From: Garcia nutans
Taxonomy: Eukaryota > Streptophyta > Magnoliopsida > Malpighiales > Euphorbiaceae
Assembly: GCA_947685225.1 (NCBI GenBank)
Contig: CANTUV010000026.1
Location: 54,893,501-54,957,500, forward strand
DNA: 64,000 bases
Direction: 5' to 3'
Positions 11,019-23,553 of this stretch are shown in pieces. How positions within the stretch are numbered: position 1 is the first letter of the stretch; each line of letters begins with the position of its first letter. A program made the position numbers and the translations under genes. The notes beneath the pieces were generated by a model that searched no databases, was not told the DNA's origin, and saw nothing but the letters and a program-made list of their open reading frames with translations.

Positions 11019-11340
11019 TTAACTTTTAAAAATTATGGTATAACCAAACGCATTATAATAATATATTAAGAAAACTAAAAAACTTCTTTAAATATCATGA
11101 ATGAAAATGTTATAGAGAAAACCAAAGAGAGAGCACTTCATTCATATTTAAAAATGAAATGTAAAGAGAAAATTAAGTGATTAACTTCTAAGAATTATGG
11201 TATAACCAAACGCATTATAATAACATATTAAGAAAACTAAAAAACCTCTTTAGATATCATGAATGAAAATGTTATAGAGAAAACTAAAGAGAGAGCACTT
11301 CATCCATATTTAAAAATGAAATGTAAAGAGAAAATTAAGT
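11019..11340. repeat. Tandem duplication of about 161 bp
   Basis: Unit 1 about 11019-11180 and unit 2 about 11181-11340 align over their whole length with a few substitutions. Both contain ggtataaccaaacgcatta, gaaaatgttatagagaaaac and agagagcacttcat. No coding content. Confidence 0.88.
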
Positions 11341-12695
11341 TTTTTATCATATTTTTAAAATTTTCATTTTTATTTTGAAATTTTTGGTTATTTTATGAAA
11401 ATGTATAATAAATTCATTTAATAAATTTATAATTTATATTATTATGTGTATTTTTAGATGATAAATTTAATAATATTTTTCTGAATTCACAAATTTATAA
11501 TATTATAATTTTTATGCTGTAATTTTAAAAGTTAAAAATAAATAGAGTAAACAATTTTATTATTTTTTTAAAATAAGATAAAAGAAAAAGAAAACTATCA
11601 ATACATATGTTACTAAGACTTGGGTTCGAGCTTCAGATATGGATATATATTCATACATCGGACTCGTAAAAATTATAATCAGAAGATACAAGGTATCTAA
11701 ATTAGGATACTGATGTATGGATATGTTATGTAAATTAAAAAATAAAAAATAATATAATATTAACTATTATCTAAATATAAATATAATAATAATTAGTAAG
11801 TAAAGCAGTCCAATTCATCTGTACTATTTTTATTTAAAAAATATATTATAACTCTTCATGAATAAAGATAAAATGAAAAGTAATAATAAAATAATTTATT
11901 CAAATTCTATTCAACTTATATGAACTTCTAAACTTAAAATTTGAGAACATAAGTTAATAACTATTGAAAAGATAAAAATCAATAATAATAAATAATAAAA
12001 TTGAAGAAGTGAGTTAAGCGTGTTTTATCGAAATTCTTTAGCCAAGTTTTCACTTATTCTTCATCTTTTTTTTTGGCGCTCCGATTTTAAAGAATAGTAT
12101 CGGACATATATTCAGTGTCCGTCCCAGTGGCGGATCATGTTGGCATAGATACTTTAGGATGAAGAGAAGAGTCCGAGCATTAGATATCAATAATACAAGT
12201 GGAGAGAATAGTAAGATCATTCTTATCTGCCATTTCTCGGCCAAGTTTCTCTATTCTTCCTTTCCTTTGCGACTGGTGAATATTACATTCACAGTATCTA
12301 TGTATAAAAATGTGAGACGAAATTTCCAAAAAAGCCTTGTCATATGAGAATTGAATTAAGGCTGGATCAATTTCTAGCTTCTTCATATATTGGTTTCCTT
12401 AACTTATCAAGTGTAAAATTTGATAACAATTATTGGCAGCACCTTCCGAGAACGAAACAAATACTAGCAAAGAGCATATTAATACACTGTTCATTCAACT
12501 TTCGAACAGAAAATTCAAAAATGTTTGTATCCAAGTTATAAATAATGGGGAGCCCAACACGACACCCTAGACCAAGCATATATCAAAATATTTCGCTTAT
12601 TTAATCAGGCCATATGCCGAATATGATATAGACTTCCACAGTTGCTAATCAAAATTTAGGCAAACCTAATGTGAATTTTTAGGCTCATGATAATC
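11341..12695. other. AT-rich spacer between CDKB1 repeats and phosphoglycerate mutase
   Basis: No gene recognised. Short overlapping open frames on both strands around 12050-12541 have no family features. The last 100-200 bases next to 12696 are likely the mutase 3' UTR (minus strand). Confidence 0.5.
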
Positions 12696-15600
12696 CTAGT
12701 TATCAACTACTTCGATGAGGGTAGGCTCATAATCACTAGGAGCCTCAAATCCATGGAGATTCATCACTGTTGCAGCCACATTGGCCAGTCCACCGCTGGG
12801 AACATCCTTGCGGAACCTGACACCAGGTGCCAATCCAGGACCTCCAATTGCAATAGGCACCTAAAAAATAACATCAGAATTGGCGAGGTCAAAATTATAA
12901 TCCAGACAGCAAGATTGACAATGCAAACTAATAAACTAAATCACTTACTGGCTGAAGGGTGTGAGATGTTAGAATCTGAATGTTGCCATTCTTATCAGTA
13001 ACAGGTTTCCCAGACTTGTCCCTCTTCACCATGTCCTCAGCATTGCCATGATCTGCAGTAACAACATATACTCCACTAACCTGCTCTATGGCATCAATTA
13101 TCATCTGCAAACAAAGTGTCTTCTGTCAGCAATGTCAGCAAAATGGCAGCCACAATAATTTCCATCACTTTCCCAGTATTTTTTGAATGGCAGCAGTTTG
13201 GATTGATTCTTTCAAAATTGCAATCATTGGAAAACAAAATCGAAACAATTAATCTCTGAAATAATGGCAAAAAAAATCAGTTATACCTTGACAGCATCAT
13301 CAGCAGCCTTGCATGCAACAACAGTGGCTTCAATATCTCCTGTGTGTCCAACCATGTCACCATTTGGCAGGTTAACACGAACCTATACAAACATGCGAAA
13401 GAACGAGTTATTTACTGTTCTGCTGCAACTGTAGTACTTATCATTGAGCACATGGTTTGTACAATAATTACCTGGTGGAATTTACCGCTGAGGATAGCAT
13501 CCCTTGCCTTCTCTGCAATCTCTATTGCCTTCATTTTCGGCTGTACATTGAATGTAATTCCAACATCACTTGGAATTTCAACATATTCCTCCATTTCAGG
13601 GTTGAAATAACCAGAGCGATTTCCATTCCAGAAGAAAGTGACATGACCGAATTTGACAGTCTCACTATTGAATAAATACATGCATGTGTTAAAATAATTA
13701 AACAGTTCAAATTGGACTTTCAATTGTACAACACATAAAAGGAAAGATAACATACAAATATACAGCATATAAAACATGCAGTTCTTTTTATGAGAAAGGA
13801 ATAATAATTTCAGCACGGTATACATAAAAAATGCTGCTGGGGCTGGCTCACCTGCAAGCAAAGGTTCGAACACCATTGTGCACTAAATATTCACCAGATG
13901 TTCGTTCTATCTCTGGAGGAGATACAAGGTAATGGCTTGGAAGCTTCAATTCGCCATCATACTGAAGCATTCCAGCATAACGGATTTTAGGGAATCGAAC
14001 TCTATCAAATTTGTCAAAATTCTCATATTCAAGTGCCTTGGCAAGCATAACCATACGATCTGCACGGAAATTGAATGTGACAACAGCATCACCATCAACA
14101 ATTGGTCCCACAGCCTTTCCACTTTCGTCAACTATGACAAAAGGAGGTAAGTACTGATCATTGGCCTTGGGATCTTCCCGTAGTTTCTTGGCAGCTTCAA
14201 CAGCACTCTGAAACTTGTGTGGGGCTTCACCCAGAACCTGAGCATCCCATCCTCGTTTAACAACATTCCAGTCATTCTGCAAAGGATAATACGAAAGGTT
14301 TACACATACGTGGGAAAGCAATGTTTCAATCACTCAAACATTAATGCAAAAATAACTTCAACCACATATCTACTAAACAATGGACAAACAAACCCAACGT
14401 AAATATTTAATTAACATGTCATATTATATTGCATCACAGTATCAATAATTAAAAATGCTAGTTTAGTATTGAGTACATAAATATAATTGTAATACCAAAA
14501 ACAAATTGCAAAACTCAAATACACATTGATTTGACTATTACGGGATCCAATTTCAACTTACTTCATATTCAGTTTCTATATGTTCCGTGCAATGAAAATT
14601 GAGATTTTACCAATACTAATTTTGCTAAATTGACAACACAAATTTACACCTACAACAACAGTAAGCTGGAAAAGAAAATTGCATGTACCCCTCTAGCTTC
14701 TATAGGTGTGAAAACAATCTCCTTTATCCCATTAAGACAAGCTCAGCAGTCAACGCCAATTTAAGTTAAATGCCACTGCTAACCAGTATATCTGAGGATG
14801 ACAATAGCATCTAGCCATTTTTGAAGAAATACAAGACTGGTTTAATTAGGTTCCTTTTTAAGCGATCAGATTGCAAGATCTAAAGGTAATGGAACTTAAA
14901 AATCGCATAACTTCATATCATCAAAAGATTGTTAATAAATTCCTAATATTCTAGAATAAATACCTCATAACGATCCATTGTAACATGCATACGGCCTCCT
15001 CCAGATGCAACCCGTGCATCAACACCTTTCTGGCGCAAACTGTCCAAGTCCTTCTCGAGAGTTTCTACAAAGCCAACACTTGTACCATCGATAACATCAC
15101 GTCCATCGGTAAGAATATGAACTCGAATCCTTTTAGCACCATGTTCAGAAGCACCTTTTAGCAGTAACTGCAAGAAAAAAAGAAAATACGACGAAAAAAC
15201 ATTATTGTTCTGAAACAAGAAGCACTTATAAGAATGAAATAACAAGAAGTTCTTAAGGAAAAAGGTCACCTGCAATTGATCAAGCCTAGAGTGAACTCCA
15301 CCATCACTTAGTAGGCCAATGAGGTGTAAAGTGCCATTTTCAAAACTTTCCTTAATATACTTAAATCCCTCCCCATCATATATTTTGCCAGAGGCAAGAG
15401 CAAGATCAACAAGCTTTGCACTGCATCCAAAACAACATAACTTTTCAAACTTTGAGCTAAGTTGATAAAACACATTTTGAGTGCACTCATGTAATTTATT
15501 GTTTTTAATATCTTAAAACCAAAGCATCTGTATAAGAACTGATGATTGCTAGCTGTGAACTTACTGCTCCAAGGGACAAATTGAGTGAATAGCTTATGCT

Positions 15601-16327
15601 AAGGCATTTTGAGAAATTAAGGTGAAAGGTGGAAAAGCATAACAAAGGACACTAAAAGAAATCATCTTAGAAGTCTTAACGGTTCCACTAAAGCATCATC
15701 CCTAAAATGTTTAATTAGAGATGATCAAGTATGCACAAGTCCAAATTTATTTAAGATGTATAAACTGTCCATGCCAAATGCAAAAACCAGGTTGCATGAG
15801 ATACATAAATAATGAAGAGAAATTGACCCTTGAGCATAAATACGTCCAGCACCAAGAGCGTTGTGTCCAACTTCACTGTTACCCATGTCATCCTCAGTTG
15901 GAAGCCCCACAGCAGTGCCATGAGCCCTAACCAATCTCCATTTTTCTGGGGCAGTCTAAATAGGAAGGAAATATAACGAACAAACATCAAGTTAATATTT
16001 GCTGTAAAATTAAATTAAATCTTCAAAAACCCATTATCAAAACAAGCGAATCAATATGAAAAAAGAAGCTGCAAAGCGTCCGCACACAATAAATAAATAA
16101 ATAAATAAGGAATACCAGATACAGATCCCCAAATCCCCAAATGATGCAATTACTAATCAAACCTTTTTGAAGGAGTCCATGGTGGGAGTTTCAGCTACAT
16201 GGATGCAGTTATACTTATCCGGATTACCCTCGCCCCAACCATCCAAAACCACCATTGCTATTGTCTTCCCTTTGGGCAACTTTGGGTGATCCGCCAATTT
16301 CCATGTGAATTTTCCTGAGCTTCCCAT
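12696..16327 (-). CDS. iPGAM: 2,3-bisphosphoglycerate-independent phosphoglycerate mutase (cytosolic type)
   Basis: Nine minus-strand exons join in frame to 560 residues: 16163-16327, 15828-15955, 15270-15420, 14964-15167, 13852-14276, 13472-13664, 13287-13382, 12949-13104 and 12696-12860, all GT-AG. The enzyme interconverts 3- and 2-phosphoglycerate in glycolysis using two metal ions and a phosphoserine. Alkaline-phosphatase-fold landmarks are present: VVLDGWGEG (first metal Asp), GNSEVGHNALGAGR with the nucleophile Ser near residue 82, ILTDGRD, ASGGGRMHVTMDRYE, FNFRADRM, HTGD and TADHGNAEDM (metal His/Asp), SHTLQPVPIAIGG, and the C-terminus YEPTLIEVVDN. Length is that of plant cytosolic enzymes (about 559). 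MGSSGKFTWKL fits the family N-terminus and there is no transit peptide, so cytosol is expected. The reading frame is intact throughout and the gene looks functional. Confidence 0.96.
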
Positions 16328-17154
16328 CTCTTCTTTTCTCTCTGCCTCAAAAAGATCCATCAATAAAATCAACTAACAATATATATAAAAAACAATAAGG
16401 ATAATAGATCAAATAAAACCACAAGAAGAAAATAAAGAAACCCAATTGCATTCAAAGCTGTACCTGGGAAATGATTACAGAAAATAGTCAATAAGTAAAA
16501 TCAAACAACGTTTATAGAGATAAATCAAAAACAAGGTAAACTTTTTATGAATCAGTTGGTTAAAGAACAAAATGCGAAATCAGGGGCTCCCTCAACTATG
16601 GATTAATATATTTATAGTAATAAAACAATTTTTAACATTTCTAGGGTTAAGGGTAGTAAACGTGGCATTTTGCGCTTGGATCTTTCAAAGTATAACAGCC
16701 CACGCCGTGAGTCTACAGGTCAAAATTTCTAGAAATTTTTTGATTTTATATTTTCTCTTTTTTTAGTATTTACGTGATTATTTTTTGTTTGATTGTCAAA
16801 TTTGAAGAATATTACATTTCAGATCGCTTTTTTTTTTATAAATGCTGCTCATGCAATGCAACTAGGAGCATGCGTTTATTTGACGCCTTTAAATATAGTA
16901 GGCGCTCGCGAACCCCGTGAGGTTAGAGGAAAAGCTGAGAATTCGGAATGAATTAAAAATTAAATAAAATCATTTTAATAAAAAAATATTAATTATATTT
17001 AATTTTAATTGATAGAGTATATATAATTCTCATCCATAATAATATTTTTCTTTTTTTATAATAATAATAATAGTAAACTCAACTTAATTAATAAACCATT
17101 TTGATTTTACTAATAAAAAATATATTATTGAGGTTTGATAGATAATATGGGCTC
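16328..17154. other. Leader/promoter region of the mutase gene and spacer
   Basis: Just upstream of the mutase ATG lies A-rich sequence that probably includes the 5' UTR. A small GC-richer patch sits near 16880-16925 (gcgctcgcgaaccccgtgag). No gene seen; an open frame at 16572-16766 is not recognisable. Confidence 0.4.
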
Positions 17155-17390
17155 TGTTAAAAAATATATGGATGATTATTTAATTAGATTAATTTTATCC
17201 TATTAAAGTTATGATTAATTCTATCATATTTAAATTAAAATTTAATTTGATGATAATTATAATATTTTATTCTCATTTAAATTTTACTTAAATCATTATA
17301 TATACCCTCATTGTAGATGGTGCAAAATATACAATTCATGATAAAGATATTCGTCTGATTTTTCATTCTCTATATATCTTCTCTATAATA
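17155..17390 (+). repeat. 5' LTR of the copia remnant
   Basis: Direct-repeat partner of 19291-19530. It starts TG at 17155; the right end is approximate. No clear primer-binding site follows, in keeping with deletion or decay. Confidence 0.65.
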
Positions 17391-18301
17391 TAAATCAATA
17401 ACCGTATATTTCTAGAGAAGTAATCCCGTAAGTGATTTCGATATCGAAAAATTTTGAGATCTTATTAAAATCAAGAAATATGTGTGAATGAGATAAAATT
17501 ATTATTGATAATATATTTGCATATGTTGCTATTGAAATTATCAAAATATGTTTTAGCCTAAAAATACTTAAAATACGTAAAAGTAATTGGCCAAAATGGA
17601 AAAAAGTAATAAAGGTCAAGCTAGCTTTATTTACTAAACATACAATATTTGGACCAATAGTCTATACACTAGAAGATATCAAACCCATATAGTATTGTAT
17701 GTAAAAAAAATGAATCAAATGAGATTATGAAAATAACATATTTCCTCTATTATAAATGCAAATACTTTTAAAATTAGTTTTGCAACCCCTAAAGGGCTTA
17801 GTATTATATCATGATAACTTACTCATATGACTTATAAAAAAAAATGAGTTAAATAAAATTATGAAATATAAGGCATAACTTGTGGTACAAGAATTCTCAC
17901 AAAATTCTTGTATAGATTATGATGAGATATATTTTATATCATGGATGTTATTGTCTTTAGACATTTTTTTTTCGATTTTGTAGCCTTTGAAAGGCCTATT
18001 TGATGGATGTTGTAACAGTTTACTTATATGGTTCATTAAATAATGATTTATATATATATGAAAATCCATGAAAAATTTAAGATGCATAAAGCATCATGAT
18101 GCCTGAAGCATATATTGTCTTGATAAATATACTATATTGAGTTCAAAGATCTTGACATAAGCTAGGCGGATGTGGTATAATCGCATTTGAATACTTAGAG
18201 AAAATAAATATGAAAATAAATTTATTTGCACACGTATTTTTATCTGAAAGATAAATACAAAATTTAACACAGTTACAATTTATGTTAATGATTTAAATAA
18301 A

Positions 18302-19174
18302 GTGGGAACTCCTGAAAAGATTTCAATTACTGCAGATTATTTAAGAAATGAATTTGAAATGAAGGTCTTGGAAAAACTGAATTTTATCTTGGATTTCAAG
18401 TTGAGTATCTATTATATGAAATTCTTGTCCATCAAGCATCATCTTAAAATAATTTTGTATGATAAATCTTATTCATTAAGCATTTTAATAGTTGTTTATT
18501 CTCTTGATGCAAAAAGAGATCATTTTTACCTTCGATAAGATAATGAAGAGATTTTTTATCATGAAGTATCATATCTCAGTGTAATAGAGCCAATTTTATA
18601 TCATACTAATAATACAAGATCATATGTTATTTTTTCAGTTAATTTATTTACAAGGTTTAGTTCTACACTAAATAAAAGGCATTAGAATATAGTGAAACAT
18701 ACTCTATGCTATCTACATGGCACATCTCATATGGGTTATGCCTTTACATATAATAATATTGTTATTTCATAGTGTAAATAATCAATGCTACTTCGCCAAA
18801 TCATTCAAAATATTAGCCATTCGTGAAACTGGTTGTGAATATATATAATTGAGAACCATAATCAAATATATTAAAAAAGGTCGCGGATCACCTATAGAAG
18901 GCAACAAATCGACAATATTGTATGAATTTAATGCATTTGTATTGCATAAATTAAGAGATGCTGCATAAAAGGTGATATGATCAAACATAGATCACTAAAA
19001 TTCTTTTACATTCATGAACTCATGGAGGAAAAAAAAGTTTATATTTGTAAATTTCATTCAAGTGACAATCCAACAGACTTATTCACAAAGATATTACCGA
19101 CGTCAGTCTTTAAAAAACATATATACAATATTAGCATGCGTACACTTAAAATATTAGTTGGATATATTTTTTAG
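18302..19174 (+). pseudogene. Copia reverse transcriptase/RNase H remnant
   Basis: Open from 18302 to 18538 in an RT-like frame, continuing with stops in the same general frame (DNEEIF, YLSVI), then 18977-19174 encoding KFFYIHELMEEKKVYICKFH and DLFTKILPTSVFKKHI, typical of the copia RNase H C-terminus. The YVDD catalytic core is not preserved in open form. Assignment rests on these motifs only. Confidence 0.8.
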
Positions 19175-19290
19175 AAAAAATTACCTATGAATACTGTACT
19201 CTTTTTTCTTCGCTAAGTTTTTATCCCACTGATTTTTTTAGCAAGGTTTTAACGATGCATATTCATAGGGGTAGTCAATCCAATGAGAAG

Positions 19291-19530
19291 TGTTAAAAAA
19301 TATGTGGATGACTACTTAATTTAATTAACTTTATCATATTAAGATTATGATTGGTTATATCATATTCAAATTATGATTTAATTTGATAATAGTTATAATC
19401 TTTTATTCATATCTAAATTCTACTTACACCACTATATATATCCCATTATAGATGATGCAAAATATACAATCCATAATAAAAAAAATTATTTAATTTCTAA
19501 TTCTCTATCTTCTCTGTTCTTTTATTTACA
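19291..19530 (+). repeat. 3' LTR of the copia remnant
   Basis: Starts TGTTAAAAAATATGTGG at 19291, directly after a purine-rich aatgagaag. It differs from the left copy at many positions, which suggests an old insertion. Right end approximate. Confidence 0.65.
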
Positions 19531-22219
19531 ACAGACTCTTTATTTTCAGCCTTTTTGTTATCAACAATTCTTAAGTTTGAATCTATTTTTTATATTTAAA
19601 TTAAATTATTAAAATTTATAATTTTATATTCAAAAGTTATAAACAATATATGAATTATATATAATATCTAGTCATAGTTAAATTTTAAAATAATTAAAAA
19701 TTGTTCTACTTACTGTAATTATTTTGTAGTTAGTACATATTTTTTGTAAAAGAATCATTGTCACCAAACCATCTGTTTACAAGTTGAAGTTAGGTGCAAC
19801 AGACTTTCGGCACCAAACACATCTTGAGGTGTTGCGACGGACCTCTTATCATTGTCTTGTTTATAATACAATATAAAACTTAAAAAGAAAAATAAATTAT
19901 ACATAAAGAAGCTTTTTTTTAACTCGCACGTCAATTGGTATTTTTCTTATTTATATTTGGGTATTTTAGATTTAACCAGCCCAATTATGGCAAACTTGAA
20001 AGATACAAAAAAAAATACATATGTTTAAATATGAAAAACAGAAGTCATAGAGCCCTCATAAAATAATGATTTCTTAGTGCCTTGAATGCGTCATGCACTT
20101 AAAAATGGATAAAAATTTCTTATTGGATTAAATACCAACAATCAACTTATAATTTTCTAGCTAAAATTTTTTTTCTAATTTACATTGAAAATTACTAAAA
20201 AAAAAAAGCTAAATTGAAACTCAAAAATTAAATTTCAATTAACAAAATAAAATAAATTAATTTGTCAATTAAATTGGTTCTTAAAAAAAATTAAAGGGTC
20301 GAATTCCTATTTTTCAATCTAACACTCCATATTCTGATAAAAAAAAATCTAACACTCCATATATTTAAAAAAAAAAGTCTAAAATTATGATTTATGAAAG
20401 CAAAAGTACTTAAAAAATTAAAAAATTATTGAGCCATTGTATATAGTAGTATATTTTTTTATTTAACATTATCAAATCGCGCACGCTCGCGCATGCTGCC
20501 TGAAAATCCTAAAAAATTAATGAGTGAGGATGAGTTGACTCACACTCACACGTGACTAAATTCAAATAGCCTTATTGCCCTTCAGAGTTCAGACCCTTGC
20601 TCAGTAGTCAGTAGACCAGTGTCTTAGTACACCGATTTTGATAAAAAATATATATATATTTATTAAATTTAAAAAATACATCAACATATATACAAATTTA
20701 TAATTAATTTACCAATTTACACATACTTTATTATAAATTTATTAATTTATATAATTTATTATGAATTTATTATGAAATAGTTAATCATATTTTATTATAA
20801 AATAGTTAATAAAAAATTATAAAAAATTATGAAGAGCGTAATTTTTTCTAAACTTATTTAATTACTGAGCCAGCCCACCCATGCTCAAGGTCCACTCGTG
20901 CTCAATGTTTTCTAGGTTAGGCCTCAACTTGATTTGAAATGTCAATTTATATATATATATATATAATCAACTTTAATAATGTTAGCTTTTCTTATTTATT
21001 TAGATTTTCCTTCAATTTTATTGACATTTTTTTCATATGTTAATCTTTTTTAATGAAAATCTTTCAAAAATCCCAAGCTCGATATTATTAAAGCAACGAT
21101 TAACATAATAGCACAAAATAAAGTAAAGATATAAATAATTATTTCATATGCCATATTTTTTATTTTTAAATTTAAAATATATGCAAAACAATATATTATA
21201 TATGAAAGAAAAAACGTATTTATATTACAAGCAACAAATAGTTCATTTGTGAAATCTCACCAGTAGTGTTAAGCATTATGTTTAAATATATACCAGAAAA
21301 TTAAAATCAAAATTAAAAAAACTTTAAGTTTGCAAAAGATAATAAAATATATACATGATTTATGGCGGAAGCAGAAACTGAGTCAAAGTAATAATTTAAA
21401 AAAAAAATTACAGATGAATTGGAGATAGAAATAAATATTTAATATTATAATAAAATTTAAATTTTTTATTATAAAATACTATTAAAACTTATCTATCCAA
21501 ATTTTATATTATTTATTAAATTTTAAAAAATTATTAAATTGTTTACATATATTTTATTTAATTATTGAATTTAATAATTTATTTATAAAATTTTATTAAA
21601 AATAAAAAAAATTAATATCTAACAAATTATTAATATATATATTTATAATTGAAAAGGATGTATTAAAAATATAAAATTTTATAAAAAGGATATAATTTTT
21701 TATATATATAATTTTAATTTTATATAATTACAATATAATTTAAATTTAAAAGTATATAATTATATATATAATTTTAAGATATATTAAAGAAATATAAAAT
21801 TATTAATTATATAATTATATATACATAATATTATTTTATAAAATTATATATAATATATATTAAAAAATTTATATATTCAAATATATATATATTATGGGGA
21901 TGGGGAGGAGGGTCAACCGACCCCACTATGACTCTGCCTATGTACCTGATAAAAAAATAATATTACGAGCTAAAAAAATTCTGCCTATGTATAAAAAAAT
22001 AATATTACGAGCTAAATAATTTATTAACAATCCTTCTTTTTCGTATGTTTCTTACTTAATTGATAAAAATGGTATTATTATGAAGAGATGCAAAAATATA
22101 TAAATCTTGTCAAAAAGATAAACTTTCTCACGTTGGAAATTTTTAAAAATCTCTAATGTGAAAAACAAAATACCACCAAAATGGTATAATTCGGACAACC
22201 GAACAAAAAACCTCATGTT
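19531..22219. other. AT-rich spacer
   Basis: No gene recognised. Contains an alternating purine-pyrimidine patch (cgcgcacgctcgcgcatgc near 20478-20496) and (TA)n tracts near 20649 and 20949. A block at about 21362-21942 begins ggcggaagcagaaactgag and ends near gactctgcctatg, weakly inverted to each other, and may be a decayed non-autonomous transposon; a short sequence, aataatattacgagctaa, is duplicated near 21957-22016. Confidence 0.4.
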
Positions 22220-22390
22220 GGGCCTAATTTATATTTAGCCCAACTACAGCCTAAGCGGGGATAGCTAAGCAGGGAGAGCGTCAGTCTGAGGATCTGAAGG
22301 TCGCGTTTTCGATTTACGCTCACCGCAAATACATTATTTAATTTAGTTTTTTTGCCGGACCTAATTTATATTTAACCCAACTACAGCCTA
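22220..22390 (+). mobile_element. tRNA-derived insertion flanked by 34-bp direct repeats
   Basis: Direct repeats 22220-22253 and 22357-22390 (34 bp, two mismatches, containing cctaatttatatttag and cccaactacagccta) flank a 103-bp segment made of a tRNA-like sequence and a short AT tail ending in a run of seven T (about 22347-22353), a possible Pol III stop. The arrangement resembles a retroposed Pol III transcript, but the repeats are longer than usual target duplications, so a local duplication is an alternative. Confidence 0.6.
22255..22327 (+). pseudogene. tRNA-Phe-like pseudogene (anticodon position reads GAG)
   Basis: 73 bases with the layout of plant nuclear tRNA-Phe: acceptor GCGGGGA...TCACCGC plus discriminator A, D arm gctaagcagggagagc, variable AGGTC, T arm with TTCGA. 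Against the canonical tRNA-Phe (recalled) it has about eight changes: mismatches in the D, anticodon and T stems, a damaged B box, and the anticodon GAA turned to GAG, which would read Leu. The Phe body with several stem mismatches argues for a pseudogene and not a working tRNA. Confidence 0.75.
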
Positions 22391-23553
22391 CATTTTCCTA
22401 AACGTTATTCAATTCAACCATATTGAGAATTTACAAGAAATAAATCGTAAATTAAATAGTTGATTAGCAATTGAATATAAGACTTCGTGCACCTAATTCA
22501 ACCGGGTAAAGGATTATTAAAATATCTTTGCTTAAATAAAATTCTAGGCTGAATGTAATTTTTAACTTGGTTGTCTAGTTGAACTAATTTTTCCAAATTA
22601 AGTGAATTTAATATAAGAGTTTATATTACACCTAAAATTTGCTTGAATAAGAAATCTATTCTTAATATTAATATATAAGTCCACTTCAACACTATGGCTA
22701 CATTCTAAATAATCATCGAGTTCTATTTTTTTGATTTTTCGTTTCATAAACCCAAAATTTTAATGTAACTATTTGTAACATACACTTCATATGTTATTAT
22801 TGTCTCCGTTTGCTTGGTTTAGATACGGAAACAATCAACAGTGATCAAGCAGCAACAAAATACAAACATACATTCATTAAATTTAAAAACAACTATACAA
22901 TGTACTGTTGATTGGGAAGATTTAGAATAAGTCAAGTAGCTTGTTTGATTTAGCTATATATTGTCATTAATTATTAGTAGTTAATAGTTAATTATTAAAC
23001 TTTTAAAATCTTTAAAAAAAATTTTGAATCATAATTTTGAAATGTTACTTTGATATCAAACATTATAATGTCATTTTTATTTATTTTGAATGTTTCTACG
23101 AAGGAAGATAGCATTACATGGTAAAAAAGAATTACCATTCACCGCATTTGCACCAGACTCCAGCCTTCTAAAAAAACCCCAAAAGAAAAAAGAACAAACA
23201 AGAGACTAATTTTGTGTTTGAATATATATACATAATACATCCCCACTTGCAGCTTGATTTTTTATTTAAAAGGAAAAAAATCAAGCTCCAAATCCAATGA
23301 CCCAAATGAAAATTATAAAAAGGAAAACGGGGGAAAAAAAAGAGCAAAATGGGTGGGGATTTGTATTTGTATTTGCATATGAGGAGGAGGGTTCACAAAG
23401 TAGCGGCAGCGGCGGAGGGCGGCAATTTTCTGGTTCCAACAACGATCCTCAATAATTCAAGGATCTATTCAATGATATCCTGTACTAGTTCATTTTATAT
23501 CTCTGTACCTAATACACCCTGAAGTATATTTATACTTCATTTTAATTGTTTAA
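22391..23553. other. Spacer and probable 3' UTR of the LURP-one-related gene
   Basis: AT-rich, no gene. The portion nearest 23553 (about 23140-23553) has mixed composition with an A-rich stretch and a GC-rich spot (gtagcggcagcggcggaggg near 23401) and may be transcribed as 3' UTR on the minus strand. Confidence 0.4.

Larger units (their letters stand above)
17155..19530 (+). mobile_element. Degenerate, internally deleted Ty1/copia retrotransposon
   Basis: Two direct repeats of roughly 230-240 bp begin TGTTAAAAAATATRTGGATG at 17155 and at 19291 and share landmarks such as gatgcaaaatatacaat; they are the LTRs, with ends I could not fix exactly. Between them only the 3' part of a copia polyprotein is visible: a reverse-transcriptase segment (18302 onward: GTPEKISITADYLRNEFEMK, later EVSYLSVI), stops and frame breaks, then a C-terminal RNase H part (18977-19174: FHSSDNPTDLFTKILPTSVF). 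The sequence after it (ttatcccactgatttttt, then gcaaggttttaacga) is the usual run-up to a copia 3' LTR. Gag, protease and integrase are missing, so the element cannot be autonomous. Confidence 0.85.

Noticed and set aside
12050..12541. Cluster of overlapping 62-68 codon frames
   Set aside because: Overlap on both strands with no codon bias or domain; chance open frames.
22255..22327. Functional tRNA-Leu (GAG)
   Set aside because: The body is tRNA-Phe-like, with mismatches in three stems and a degraded B box; the anticodon change is best seen as decay.
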